Below, piece after piece: positions 17,353 through 26,406 of a DNA stretch of 64,000 nt (position 1 is the stretch's first letter; each line of letters begins with the position of its first letter). Below the pieces are notes generated by a model, which ran no database searches, was not told where the DNA came from, and saw only the letters and a program-made list of their open reading frames with translations. The stretch is taken from positions 5,456,001 through 5,520,000 of the forward strand of contig NZ_CP109430.1 of NCBI RefSeq assembly GCF_036250735.1. Reading direction: 5' to 3'. The translations under genes and the position numbers were made by a program. This stretch comes from Streptosporangium sp. NBC_01495. Lineage in GTDB: Bacteria > Actinomycetota > Actinomycetes > Streptosporangiales > Streptosporangiaceae.

Positions 17353-17811
17353 TCACTTCAAGGTGTACTTACACGTGTTCTCGCCACCGTCATTGGTGGC
17401 GACCTCCTTGCCGTCGACGAGAATGCGACACCTGCCCGGTTTGAGCATGCGGTTGGAGTCACGGACCGCGCCGGGGATGATGGAGACCGGGTAGCCGATC
17501 TTCTGTTCGGCCTTGGTGAGTTCGACTGTCACGGTCTTCTTCCAAGGGAGGGTGACATCCGACTCGCTGCCGTTGGTGTCGGCGAAATACGCGATCGGCT
17601 GGTAGATCCTGCCCTTGCCGTTCACCTCCAGGGTGACCTCGTAAGTCTTCATCTGGGGCGCGGAGGATCGCGTGGGCGACTGACTCGACGCGGAAGTCGC
17701 GGCGGGGGGTGACGCGGACGCGGTCTCATCAGTGCCACCACAGGCGGCAACGGTCAGAGCGACCACTGCGAGCAGCCCGACAACTCGTCCGTTCATCATC
17801 AACAAGGACAT
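17353..17811 (-). CDS. Small lipoprotein, MmpS-like
   Basis: About 152 residues: a signal peptide ending in LTVAACGG (lipobox), a Ser/Ala/Pro linker, then one beta-rich domain with YEVTLEVNGKG, VTLPWKKTVTVEL and CRILVDGKEVATN, closing with a Cys-Lys-Tyr motif. The LPW and C-x-I-x-VDG pattern with two cysteines is that of MmpS accessory proteins, which work with MmpL transporters in mycobacteria. No MmpL gene is in the window. The start is unclear: ATGs at 17811, 17799 and 17796 and a TTG at 17820 are in frame and none has a good ribosome site. It lies between the kinase and regulator genes of a likely two-component pair. Family call moderate. Confidence 0.65.
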   Translation of the reverse strand: MSLLMMNGRVVGLLAVVALTVAACGGTDETASASPPAATSASSQSPTRSSAPQMKTYEVTLEVNGKGRIYQPIAYFADTNGSESDVTLPWKKTVTVELTKAEQKIGYPVSIIPGAVRDSNRMLKPGRCRILVDGKEVATNDGGENTCKYTLK

Positions 17812-17869
17812 GACGGCCAAGATTATCGGTATCCATGAGCGGTCTTGCCCGGTCCGGTGCCCCGCGGGA

Positions 17870-19597
17870 TCACCCGGCGCCCTGCGAACCGTCCTCCCCC
17901 TGGGCGAGCGGGACGCTCCACACCAGCCGGGTGCCGCCCCGCTCCGGTGCCTCGGCGGTGAGGAACCCGCCGAGGTCCTCGGCCCGCTCCTGGAGGTTGC
18001 GCAGCCCGCTGCGCCTGCCGCCGGCGGGAAGGCCGGCGCCGTCGTCCGTCACGACGAGGACGAGCCGCTCCTCGCCGAGTTCCACCGACACCTCCACCCT
18101 GGAGGCCCTGGCATGCCGCACCACGTTGGACAGCGCCTCGCGCAGCACCGCCGGCAGGTGCTCGGCGATCACCGGCGGAACCCCGCTGTCCAGCCGTCCC
18201 TCCATGGTCAGGCCCGGCATGAAGCCGAGGTGACCGCGCGCTCCCTCCACCAGGGCCACGATCTGGGCGCGCAGACCGTCGTCGCCGTCGCCGGGAGTCT
18301 GCAGGGCGAAGATGGTCGAGCGGATCTGCCGGATGGTGCCGTCCAGCTCGTCGATCGCGTTGCGCAGCCGCTCGGAGGCCTCGGGCCGCTCGACGAGCCG
18401 TACCGTGCTCATCAGCGTCATGGCCACCGCGAACAGCCGCTGGATCACCACGTCGTGCAGGTCCTTGGCGATCCGGTCGCGGTCTTCCAGCAGGCCCAGC
18501 CGCTCGGCGTCCATCCGCCCCTCCGCCAGCTCGAGGGCGATCGCGGCCTGCCCGGCGAAGGAGTGCAGGGTGCGCAGCTCCGCCTGGTTGAACGGGACGC
18601 GGCCCTGGCGCTTGCCCAGTGACAGCACGCCCCGCACGCCCCCCGCCGCACCGATCGGCACCGCCGCCACCGGACCGAGCGAGGCGTACTCGGCGATCAC
18701 GATCGGGATCTCGGTCTCGGCCGCGTCGGTGACCATGAGCGGCTCGCCGCCGGTGAACGCCAGGCCCGCCAGGGACCCGGCGACCGGGGCCCTCGCGTCG
18801 GCCACCCGCTCGTGATTCGTACCGTCGGCGACGACCGCCCGCAGGACCCGCCCGGTCTCGTCCGGCAGCAGGACCACCGCGATGTCGGCCCCGGCCATCT
18901 GCCGCGCCCGCCGCGCGATCAGCGTGAGCACCCGGTCGGGTTCGGCGCCCGACAGCAGGTTGGTGGTGACCTCCGCCGAAGCCTTCAGCCACATCTCCCT
19001 GCGGCGCGTCTCCTCGTACAGGCGAGCGTTCTCGATCGCGACGCCGGCCGCGGTGGCCAGCGCGGTCACGATCGCCTCGTCCTCCTCGTCGAACTCCCCT
19101 CCCCCACGCTTCTCGGTGAGGTAAAGGTTTCCGAACACCTCCTCGCGCACCCGGACCGGCACCCCCAGGAACGACCCCATCGGCGGGTGCCCCGGCGGGA
19201 AGCCGTAGGAGGCCGGATGATCGGTGATATGGGCCAGCCGCAGCGTCTGCGGTTCCTTGATCAGCAGACCGAGCAGACCGAGCCCGTGCGGCCAGTGCTC
19301 GATCTTGGCGATCTCCTCCTCGCTCAGCCCCACCGGGACGAACTGGACGAGCGTACTGTGATCCCCGGCCACGCCCAGCGCGCCGTAGGTGGCGTCGACA
19401 AGGGTGGTGGCGGTCTCCACGATCCGGCGCAGCATGGTCCCCAGATCCAGGTCGCTGCCCACCGCGACCACCGCGTCCAGCAGCGCGTGCACCCGGTCGC
19501 GGGTGGCCAGCACCGCTTCCAGGCGCTCCCGCAGTTCCTCCAGCAGCTCGTCCAGCCTCATGTTCGGGATCAACGGCCCCGACTCACCCTTTGCCAT
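17870..19597 (-). CDS. GAF-GAF sensor histidine kinase, DevS/DosT-like
   Basis: A 575-residue soluble kinase starting at the ATG at 19597 (MAKGESGPL), reached before any coding signal upstream. Two GAF domains occupy about 45-200 and 225-370 (SLGVAGDHS-like and VPIGAAGGVRGVLSLGKRQG). A HisKA_3 dimerization domain follows, with the phospho-histidine in DRIAKDLHDVVIQRLFAVAM, then an ATPase domain (REALSNVVRHARAS, VTDDGAGLP, GLRNLQERAEDLGG). This is the architecture of DevS/DosT. The first GAF might bind heme, but I cannot show the axial histidine from sequence alone. It should phosphorylate the regulator at 16.5-17.2 kb; the lipoprotein gene lies between them on the same strand as the kinase. 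Confidence 0.9.
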   Translation of the reverse strand: MAKGESGPLIPNMRLDELLEELRERLEAVLATRDRVHALLDAVVAVGSDLDLGTMLRRIVETATTLVDATYGALGVAGDHSTLVQFVPVGLSEEEIAKIEHWPHGLGLLGLLIKEPQTLRLAHITDHPASYGFPPGHPPMGSFLGVPVRVREEVFGNLYLTEKRGGGEFDEEDEAIVTALATAAGVAIENARLYEETRRREMWLKASAEVTTNLLSGAEPDRVLTLIARRARQMAGADIAVVLLPDETGRVLRAVVADGTNHERVADARAPVAGSLAGLAFTGGEPLMVTDAAETEIPIVIAEYASLGPVAAVPIGAAGGVRGVLSLGKRQGRVPFNQAELRTLHSFAGQAAIALELAEGRMDAERLGLLEDRDRIAKDLHDVVIQRLFAVAMTLMSTVRLVERPEASERLRNAIDELDGTIRQIRSTIFALQTPGDGDDGLRAQIVALVEGARGHLGFMPGLTMEGRLDSGVPPVIAEHLPAVLREALSNVVRHARASRVEVSVELGEERLVLVVTDDGAGLPAGGRRSGLRNLQERAEDLGGFLTAEAPERGGTRLVWSVPLAQGEDGSQGAG

Positions 19598-19699
19598 GCT
19601 TCCGAGTCTGCCACCGGCGTGCGCGCCCCCCACCTTCCGGTGGTGCTCAGCGTGTGGCCGCCCGCGCCGCGGCCCACAGTCGGGCCGCCGCCATCGCGT

Positions 19700-19992
19700 T
19701 CGCCAGGGCCGTCCGGGACGCCCCAGCCGAACCCGTCCGCCGGCGCGGTCCGCCATCCGGCGCCGGTGGCCAGGCCGGCGAGGGTGTCCTGCGCGGCGGC
19801 CGAAACCCAGCCCGCGACCTCGTACCGGGTGCCGCTCGGCGGGCGGGAGCCGGCGAAGTCGGTGTCCTGGAAGCCGAACACGCTGCGGCAACCCGGATAG
19901 AAGGCCGCGAAGGCGGGATCGCCGTGCCCGATCGCCGTCACCTGCGGCAGCCGGTCTCCCGGCAGGCCCGGCCGCCACGGCTCAAGGGGCAC
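19700..19992 (-). pseudogene. Fragment of an unknown protein, probably decayed
   Basis: A reading frame from 19992 shows coding-like codon use for about 95 residues (GHGDPAFAAFYPGCRSVFGF, DFAGSRPPSGTRYEVAGWVS, GLATGAGWRTAPADGFGWGV). It then drifts into non-coding sequence that overlaps the kinase start. There is no good ribosome site and no complete domain. The YEVAGW segment looks like the middle of a larger protein. I read it as a remnant. The rest of 19598-20068 holds nothing I recognise. Confidence 0.35.
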
Positions 19993-20068
19993 GGCCCGGC
20001 CGAGCCTGTCCCCCTCCTCCGGGAGGGGGACCCACGGGAGTCAGAGATCGGGGATCAGGGGGAAGAGG

Positions 20069-21469
20069 TCACCCGGCTCTCGACTCGCGCGAGACGCCGA
20101 GATGCGCTGGAACCGCCGGACTCTCCGGGATCACCACCTCACGCCATGTCGGGCCGGGCGGCGTCTCCCCGCGCGGGGAGACCCCCACGGTTTCGAGCGC
20201 CCTGCGATAGGCGTTCATCTGCTCCTCCGGCGACCCTGCCCGGCCCCAGAGGTCGCCGATCTCGCGCCAGAGCCTGGCGGACTCCCGGTCGACGAAGGAG
20301 GCCACGGAGGTGACCGGGTCGGCGAGCAGCTCCTGCGCCCTCACCAGTGCCGGGCCGCCGTCTTTGGAGCGTGCCAGAGCGAGTTCGGCCAGAACCACGT
20401 ACGCCATCGCCGGCACCGTCCCGCGCACCCCGGCGAGCAGGCCGAGCGCCTGTTCGGCCAGATCGGTGGCGGCGCCCGCGTCGCCGGAGCGCAGCCGCAC
20501 GCGGGAGAGCACGACCAGGCCACGGGCGTGCTCGATCGTCCCGGGTGACAGCCGCGAGAGAATCCCGGCCGCCGAGGCGGCGAACTCGACCGCCCGGCCG
20601 AGGTCGGCGTCCTCGGGACGCACGGTGGCGACCCATGCCCAGCGCATCGCGCTCCGGACGTAACGGATCGCCATCCGCGCGGGCCGACCGGCCGCGACGG
20701 CGTCCGCCGCGAGCCGCGCGGCGAGCGCGGAGTCCTCCTCCGCCGCGGCCGTACCGGCCCGCCACAGGCTGAGAACCTCCTGCTCGCGGTCGACGGCGTC
20801 GGGCAGGGAGGTGGCGGACAGCACGCGCTCGACGTACGCGAGGTCGATCTCCGTCTCGGCGAGCACCGCGGCGAGGTCGAGGGCGAGCTCACCCTGGTCG
20901 AGCCCGAGCCGGTCGGCCTGGGCCAGGGCCTCCCTCCCGAGATCCCGGGCGCGCAGCGTGTCACCGGCACGGTGGTAGCAGCGGCAGAGCGCCACGGCGA
21001 GTGGCAGGTCGGCGAGGCGCTCGGGATGCGCCGCGGCCTCGTGGCGAAGCCGCTCGTAGGCCTCGACCGCCCGTGCCGTGTCCCCCTGGGCCTCCAGCGC
21101 GCGAGCCTGGCCGTACCGCGCCTGCGCGGCGAGCACGGCGTTGTCGTCACTCGCGGCCTCGGCCGTGTCGGCGAAGAGTCCGGCCGCGACGACCGGGTCC
21201 CCGTGGCACAGTTCGAGCTCCGCCTGACGCAGGGCCAGCCCGGTGTCGACGCGCTGGTGCGGCTCGATCCCGTGGAGCAGGAACTCCATGCCACACCCGA
21301 GCCGCTCGGCGAGCAGGCGTGTGACGACCGGTGTGGGGGTCCGTTTTCCGGACTCGATGAGCGAAACATAACTGTCAGACAGGTCTGGCCCGGCCAACTG
21401 CGCCTGGGACATGTGCCTGTTCAACCGCAATCCACGGATGCGGTCACCGATGGTTGCTTGACCGGCCAT
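20069..21469 (-). CDS. XRE-family regulator with C-terminal TPR-like repeats
   Basis: A 466-residue protein when started at the ATG at 21469 (MAGQATIGDRIRGLR). An N-terminal XRE HTH (SQAQLAGPDLSDSYVSLIESGKR, residues 20-60) is followed by about 350 residues of helical TPR-like repeats rich in Ala, Leu and Arg. This layout is common in actinomycete regulators where the repeat region senses a peptide or partner. The frame stays open to 21514, but that N-terminus looks non-coding. A palindrome at 21530-21546 lies in its promoter region and may be its own operator. The FAD monooxygenase gene lies immediately upstream in the same direction and could be a target. Confidence 0.85.
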   Translation of the reverse strand: MAGQATIGDRIRGLRLNRHMSQAQLAGPDLSDSYVSLIESGKRTPTPVVTRLLAERLGCGMEFLLHGIEPHQRVDTGLALRQAELELCHGDPVVAAGLFADTAEAASDDNAVLAAQARYGQARALEAQGDTARAVEAYERLRHEAAAHPERLADLPLAVALCRCYHRAGDTLRARDLGREALAQADRLGLDQGELALDLAAVLAETEIDLAYVERVLSATSLPDAVDREQEVLSLWRAGTAAAEEDSALAARLAADAVAAGRPARMAIRYVRSAMRWAWVATVRPEDADLGRAVEFAASAAGILSRLSPGTIEHARGLVVLSRVRLRSGDAGAATDLAEQALGLLAGVRGTVPAMAYVVLAELALARSKDGGPALVRAQELLADPVTSVASFVDRESARLWREIGDLWGRAGSPEEQMNAYRRALETVGVSPRGETPPGPTWREVVIPESPAVPAHLGVSRESRAG

Positions 21470-21529
21470 CACCAGAGCCGTTCCGTCGGCGGCACGATGA
21501 GATCCACGTCCCACTCCTTACGCACGGTT

Positions 21530-21546
21530 TACTGTCAATTACAGTA
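21530..21546. promoter_or_regulatory. Palindromic operator candidate
   Basis: TACTGTCAATTACAGTA has 6-base inverted arms (TACTGT/ACAGTA) around CAATT. It lies 61 bases before the XRE-TPR start and stands out in an otherwise GC-rich region, which suits autoregulation by that XRE protein. Confidence 0.6.
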
Positions 21547-21593
21547 GATCGTACTGCCCTTCCCGCCCAGCGGGGCCGTGGCGGCTGACCGTT

Positions 21594-23114
21594 TCACACG
21601 GGTTTCGCGGCGAGTGCCACCGGGGGGCGGAGCGCGCACCACGCGGCCAGGGCCGTGCGCAGGCCGGCGTCGAGGGAGACGGGGTTCCCGTCGTCGGTGG
21701 CCCAGGCGATGTATCCGTCCGGGCGGATCAGCAGAACGGGGAGGTCGGCGCTCGCGGGAACGGCGTGAACCACCCGTCCGTGCGGCGGACCCGCCGTGTC
21801 GCCCGCGGCCACCGGGGCGACCGTGGAGGCCGGGGCGCCCTCGGGGGCCAGGAGCACGAAGCGCCCGTCCCGCAGCGCCTCGTACAGCCTCCTCGGCTCC
21901 CCGGTCAGGCGGATGTCCGGCACCCTCCGGCCGGCCAGCCGATGCGTTCCCGGGAGGGCGGGATAGGAGACGCCCAGGCCGGACACGGTCTCGGCCAGCC
22001 AGCGGTTGAGGGGGCGGATCCGCTTCGCGGCGGCCGGCACCACGGTGCGGGCGGCCCGCAGCCGCCGGTTGGAGCCCATGGCGACGCTGAACAGAGTGCC
22101 GCTGATCCGCATGACCTTCCTGCCGATCGGATACCGCTCGGCGTGGTAGGTGTCGAGCAGACCGTCCGGCGCCCAGCCCTGGGCCGCGGCGGCGAGCTTC
22201 CAGCCGAGGTTGGCCGCGTCCTGCAGGCCGGCGTTCATGCCCTGCCCGCCCTCCGGCGAGTGCACGTGCGCGGCGTCACCGGCCAGGAACACCCGGCCGA
22301 CACGGTAGCGGAGAACCTGCCGCTCGTCGCTGCGTACCCTCGACAGCCAGCGGGCGTCGTACATGCCGAAGTCGCTGCCCATGACGCGCCGGGTGGCGTC
22401 GCTCACCTCCTGAAGGTTGATCCGCGCGGTGTCGGGAAGCTGCCGCCGCCGGTCCCAGGCGATGATCCGGTACCAGCCGTCGCCGTAGGAGGAGACGAAG
22501 GAGAAGCCCGCCTCGTTGGCGACGAGGGCCAGCTCCCGCTCCGGCCTCTCGTCCAGGCGGACGTCGGCCAGCATGACCGACTGCACGGCGCAGCGCCCGG
22601 AGAACGGGACGCCCAGCAGGTCCCTCACGGCGCTGCGCACGCCGTCGGCACCCACGACGAACCGCGCGCGCCAGGTGCGCGTCACGCCGCCGGCGCGTAC
22701 GTCGACATCCACCCCCTCCCCGTCCTGGCGCAGTCCGGCCGCCTCGGCACCGCGCACGATCTCCACTCCGAGCCGGGTGGCGCGCTCACCGAGCACGCGC
22801 TCGACGTTGTGCTGCGGGGTGCACAACAGGAACGGGAACCGCGACGGCAGCTGGGACAGGCCGAGGTCCAGGCCGTTGAACAGCCGCATCGTCTCGACGA
22901 TCACGCCGGTCTCGATCAGCTCGTCGGCGACGCCCCGGGCGTCGAGTTGCTCCAGCGAACGGGCGTGCACGGCGAAGGCCCGGGTGAGCTTCGAACCCTG
23001 GCTGTCCCGCTCCACGATCGTGCAGGCGACGCCTCTCGCGGCGAGGTCCCCCGCGATCAGCAGACCCGCCGGACCGGCACCAACAACCAGCACATCCGTG
23101 TCGAACGGCACCAT
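21594..23114 (-). CDS. FAD-dependent aromatic monooxygenase
   Basis: A 506-residue single-component flavin hydroxylase of the p-hydroxybenzoate hydroxylase fold. The Rossmann motif VLVVGAGPAGLLIAGDLAA is at the N-terminus, the DG motif is VVGADGVRSAVRDLLG (about residue 160) and the FAD-binding GD motif is FLAGDAAHVHSPEGGQGMNA (about 295). The C-terminal 120 residues form the thioredoxin-like domain typical of polyketide hydroxylases (TcmG/RdmE type). It would use NAD(P)H and oxygen to hydroxylate an aromatic substrate; no polyketide genes are nearby, so the substrate is unknown. I chose the ATG at 23114 because TTGGAG lies 6 bases before it; the open frame reaching 23639 is not coding-like upstream. 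Confidence 0.88.
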   Translation of the reverse strand: MVPFDTDVLVVGAGPAGLLIAGDLAARGVACTIVERDSQGSKLTRAFAVHARSLEQLDARGVADELIETGVIVETMRLFNGLDLGLSQLPSRFPFLLCTPQHNVERVLGERATRLGVEIVRGAEAAGLRQDGEGVDVDVRAGGVTRTWRARFVVGADGVRSAVRDLLGVPFSGRCAVQSVMLADVRLDERPERELALVANEAGFSFVSSYGDGWYRIIAWDRRRQLPDTARINLQEVSDATRRVMGSDFGMYDARWLSRVRSDERQVLRYRVGRVFLAGDAAHVHSPEGGQGMNAGLQDAANLGWKLAAAAQGWAPDGLLDTYHAERYPIGRKVMRISGTLFSVAMGSNRRLRAARTVVPAAAKRIRPLNRWLAETVSGLGVSYPALPGTHRLAGRRVPDIRLTGEPRRLYEALRDGRFVLLAPEGAPASTVAPVAAGDTAGPPHGRVVHAVPASADLPVLLIRPDGYIAWATDDGNPVSLDAGLRTALAAWCALRPPVALAAKPV

Positions 23115-23653
23115 CAGCGTCTCCAATCCCACGCGAGGCGGCTCCGTGGCGCGACCACCGGGAGAAGACCAACGCCGATCTACCCCCGCCTTCCCTCCGC
23201 GATGAGATCCGGCCTCCCGGGTCTGACAGGTCGCCGCTCCAGCGCTACCGTCCTTCGCCGCCATCCCGTCCGGCCGACACCGTACGCCGGGCACATCGGC
23301 CACCGGCGGCCATCTCATGCTACGACCAGGCTTTTCACGGCCGGTCGGCGGCCGTCCCTCCCACCCTCGGCATGATCGGCACGGCGTCCGCGCCCGGTCC
23401 GGGATCAAGGCGGAGGCGGCCTCGGCTCGGCGGTCCGGCCACCGCGGCAGGCCGACCTTCGTCGCCCGCAGGTGGCGGTAGCCGGACGGCCGGCCGTCGC
23501 CTTCCGGGGCCTCGACCCCGTCCAGGGGCCGCGGCCGGCGCGCGCCGGCGCCTGGCGACCCGCTCGACCACCTCGGGCACGGACAGCGCCGACCGCTCCG
23601 GCAACGGCTGCCGCGCCAGGGGCGCCCGGTTGAGCGCACGCCGGGTCAGGGCC
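23115..23653. other. Long intergenic stretch, no gene supported
   Basis: Between the monooxygenase start and the nitroreductase stop, 539 bases contain only Arg/Pro/Gly-rich open frames with no start signals or motifs. One minus-strand segment (about 23540-23640, reading PLPERSALSVPEVVERVARR) looks briefly coding-like and may be a remnant. Confidence 0.4.
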
Positions 23654-24082
23654 TCAGGCTCGGGTGAGAATCACCACCGGGATGTCGCGTGCCGTCTTGC
23701 GCTGGTAGCCGGCGTACTCACCGTGGATCCCCACCATCTGCTCCCACAGGGCGGGCTTCTCCCCCGCGGTCGCGGTCCGCGCGACGGCGGTGAACACCTC
23801 GGCCTGCACCTGCACCTCGACCTGCGGCAGGGCCAGCACGTTGTGGTACCACAGCGGGTGGTCGTCGGCCCCGCCGTTGGAGGCGACGACCACGTAGGAG
23901 TCGCCGTCGCGACCGTAGATGAGCGGCGTCCGCCGCCTCAGCCCGGACCTGCGGCCGACGGTGGTCAGCAGCAGGGTGGGCCTGCCGTAGTAGAGGTGAC
24001 CCTCCGCGCCGTTCGACTCGACATACTTGCGGAGGTGCTTGGAGACCCAGTCGGTGGGGGAATCGGTGATCTCGTCGCTCAT
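23654..24082 (-). CDS. F420-dependent nitroreductase-family protein (Ddn-like)
   Basis: A 142-residue protein of the deazaflavin-dependent nitroreductase family: DWVSKHLRKYVESNGAEGH, LLLTTVGRRSGLRRRTPLIY, YVVVASNGGADDHPLWYHNV and a C-terminal QRKTARDIPVVILTR. These are the landmarks of the Ddn group, split-barrel proteins that bind reduced F420 and reduce quinones or nitro compounds at the membrane. The ATG at 24082 gives the normal family length. It stands alone between two non-coding stretches. Confidence 0.9.
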   Translation of the reverse strand: MSDEITDSPTDWVSKHLRKYVESNGAEGHLYYGRPTLLLTTVGRRSGLRRRTPLIYGRDGDSYVVVASNGGADDHPLWYHNVLALPQVEVQVQAEVFTAVARTATAGEKPALWEQMVGIHGEYAGYQRKTARDIPVVILTRA

Positions 24083-24159
24083 GCCGCTCACGCTATCGGC
24101 CCCCGCTGACACTCCTTGATCCGCTCCTCCGGTCGCACGCCGATCCGGCACCGGCCTCC

Positions 24160-26406
24160 TCATTCCCTCGTTCCGCGATGACGGTCGCCCGGCTCCGCAG
24201 AATCGCGCCGGGTGTGGCCGTCGTGCCAGGACGCCCGGACGAGTGCCCGTTCGGTGGCCGTGAGGTGGACCGCCGCGGCGAGCCACGCCCAGGCGTACCG
24301 GTCGCCGCCGGAGTCGACCAGGCGGCCGAACACGTCGCGGGTGCGGCGGTCGGCCTCCTCGGTGAGCGCGGCGACGAGGGTCGCGGAGGTCTCGAAGCCG
24401 GCGCGCCGGAGCGGGGCCCGCTGGGCGAGGGAGTCACCGCCGCGAGCGGACTCGGCGACCGCCCGCCGCCCGCCGGAGACGGCCAGCTCGACGAGGCGTC
24501 GCGCCCGCCACAGGGGCGAGCTCGCCACGGGGTCCGCGTCGGCCTCGGCAGGCTCTCGCCAGGGCGGGCAGTCGTCGCGGGGCGGAAGGTGGGAACCCTG
24601 CAGGCGGTCGTACCCGAGGTCGGCGCGGTCCAGCCACTCGGCGGGCAGGCGCAGCGTCGGCCCGGCACCCGGAACCGGCCCGACCGCGAGCGGGCGCAGG
24701 GTGGCGGCCCTGCCGGGGTCCAACCGGCCGATCACCCGTACCCGCAGTCCCGGCCTGGACGCGAGTCGCCGCAGGTTGTCGACATGGGCCAGCTCGGGGT
24801 GGGAGTCGGCAGGTACGAGCCGGATCAGTGGTCCCCACATCCGTCCCGCCGCCGGTTCGGAAAGAGGGGCGGCACCGGAAGGCCCGGGTGACACGAGGGG
24901 CGGATCCGATCCGGCGCGGCCCGATTCACCATGGTCCGATTCGCCATGGTCCGACCCACCACGGTCCGACCCACCACGGTCCGATCCTCCGCGGTCTCCT
25001 TCCGTGGGTGGTGGTAGCTCGCGGGCGAGCAGCCGGTCCCCCTCGGCGCCGACGATCACCAGGTCGCATCCGACCAGCGGCTGTCCGGCTCCCCCGTCGT
25101 CCTGCGGATCGCTCCACGAGGCCCCGGAGAACGTCGCGTCGGCCGCCGAGGCGAGCGACCGGGCGAACAGGGCGGCCAGCGGCCCCTCCGACCAGGACAG
25201 TCCCGCGACGGGATTGGCCCGCACGCTGCGGCCCGCGCCGAGGCGTCCGTCCGGGGAGATCGTCGTGCCGGAGATCAGCAGCCCTCCGCGGGCCAGCTGG
25301 GCGTGGTTGACAGCCGCGGCGCCGAGGGCGACCGTGGCGGTGGCAGCGCCCCGGGCACGGGCCGATCCGCCGGGTTTGACGTCGGCGATGGAGAACCGGC
25401 GGCCGTCCTCGGCGACGAGGTGGGTGATCACTCCGCCGTAGCCGGTGGTGCTGATCACCGGTTCCCTGCAGACCCCGTACACCCTCAGCCCCTCGCCCTG
25501 ACGGTAGGCGCGGCGCGCGGTTCCCACCAGGGCGGGATCGGGGTCGGCCGCCGCGAGCCTGCTCGCGGTCAGCAGGAGTTCCCGGAGCGCGGAGACCAGG
25601 TCGGCGAGGCGGTGGCCGTCATGGCACGCACGAGCGGCCCGCAGTTCGCGGACGACGCGGAGGGCCGCGGCCTCGGCCCGGTGCAGGCCCGCCACCCGGG
25701 CCGTGTGGGCCGCGCGGAGCAGCTCGGCCTGGGGAACCGCTCCGGCACCGGGCACCCCGCCCGCGAGAATCCCGCCGGCGGCGTCCCACAACCCGGTCGC
25801 GGCGGCCACCTGCCCGGCGTTGGGCCCGGGGACCGGGACGGGGTTCGAGCCCGAGGCGGCGCCGGAGGCCGGGATGGAACCGGAGCCGGAGCCCGAGGAG
25901 GCACCCGCACCCGCACCCGTGCTCGCGCCCGCCTTCGTCTCCCTGACCGGTCCCGCGACCGAGGTCGCTTTCCCACCGGAGACCGGGACGGGGTCCGCGA
26001 CCGGATCCACGGTCGTGTCCGAGCCCTGCCCCGGCCCCGTGTCCACGTCCACGTCCATGTCCACGAGCGGGTCCGGAGACACCTGCGGGTCAGGGTCCGC
26101 GACCGGACAGGCGCTGAGGACGGCCGCGCGGTGCAGGCAGCGGGGTGCGAGCAGGCAGCAGCACCGGGCCGCGCCGGGGTCGGCGATCGTGCCCGACGGC
26201 CCCGGCGTGAGGGTGACCGTCGCGTCCTCCCCCCAGCTGACGGAGATGTTCTGACCGTCGGCGGCGATCGGGAGCCCGGCGCACCGCTCGATCGCCGCGT
26301 CGAGTTTCCTGCGCAGCCGGGGCGTGAGGTCCTCCACGGCCGAGGCGACCACGTGCGGCTCCACCGGCGGCAGGTGCCCTGCCGGGGAGGCGACTGGGAG
26401 GTTCAA
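24160..26406 (-). CDS. SWIM zinc-finger protein of the MoxR-VWA locus (YehQ-like)
   Basis: A 748-residue protein, last gene of the MoxR run. Residues about 80-92 hold a SWIM finger (ARCCCLLAPRCLH, CxCx(n)CxH). A long acidic/Ala/Gly linker (about 105-200) follows, then a helical and beta mixed region with ITHLVAEDGRRFSIADVKPG and RLVELAVSGGRRAVAES. A second low-complexity insert (GGSDRGGSDHGESDHG) lies near residues 470-495. The TTG at 26406 overlaps the stop of the DUF5682-VWA gene (TTGA), and GAGGAG lies 7 bases upstream, so the two are translationally coupled. SWIM fingers bind DNA or proteins in other families; here the role is unknown. Homology to enterobacterial YehQ is by gene context and domain. 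Confidence 0.85.
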   Translation of the reverse strand: MNLPVASPAGHLPPVEPHVVASAVEDLTPRLRRKLDAAIERCAGLPIAADGQNISVSWGEDATVTLTPGPSGTIADPGAARCCCLLAPRCLHRAAVLSACPVADPDPQVSPDPLVDMDVDVDTGPGQGSDTTVDPVADPVPVSGGKATSVAGPVRETKAGASTGAGAGASSGSGSGSIPASGAASGSNPVPVPGPNAGQVAAATGLWDAAGGILAGGVPGAGAVPQAELLRAAHTARVAGLHRAEAAALRVVRELRAARACHDGHRLADLVSALRELLLTASRLAAADPDPALVGTARRAYRQGEGLRVYGVCREPVISTTGYGGVITHLVAEDGRRFSIADVKPGGSARARGAATATVALGAAAVNHAQLARGGLLISGTTISPDGRLGAGRSVRANPVAGLSWSEGPLAALFARSLASAADATFSGASWSDPQDDGGAGQPLVGCDLVIVGAEGDRLLARELPPPTEGDRGGSDRGGSDRGGSDHGESDHGESGRAGSDPPLVSPGPSGAAPLSEPAAGRMWGPLIRLVPADSHPELAHVDNLRRLASRPGLRVRVIGRLDPGRAATLRPLAVGPVPGAGPTLRLPAEWLDRADLGYDRLQGSHLPPRDDCPPWREPAEADADPVASSPLWRARRLVELAVSGGRRAVAESARGGDSLAQRAPLRRAGFETSATLVAALTEEADRRTRDVFGRLVDSGGDRYAWAWLAAAVHLTATERALVRASWHDGHTRRDSAEPGDRHRGTRE
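24923..24996. repeat. Five 15-base tandem repeats in the SWIM gene
   Basis: Five units of GA(T/C)(C/T)C(A/G)CCA(T/C)GGTCC-type sequence follow one another from 24923, encoding the GGSDR/GESDH pentapeptide linker. The frame is preserved. Confidence 0.85.

Noticed and set aside
23335..23604. Possible small gene in the 23 kb gap
   Set aside because: Only Arg/Pro-rich sequence, no ribosome site; kept as a remnant note.
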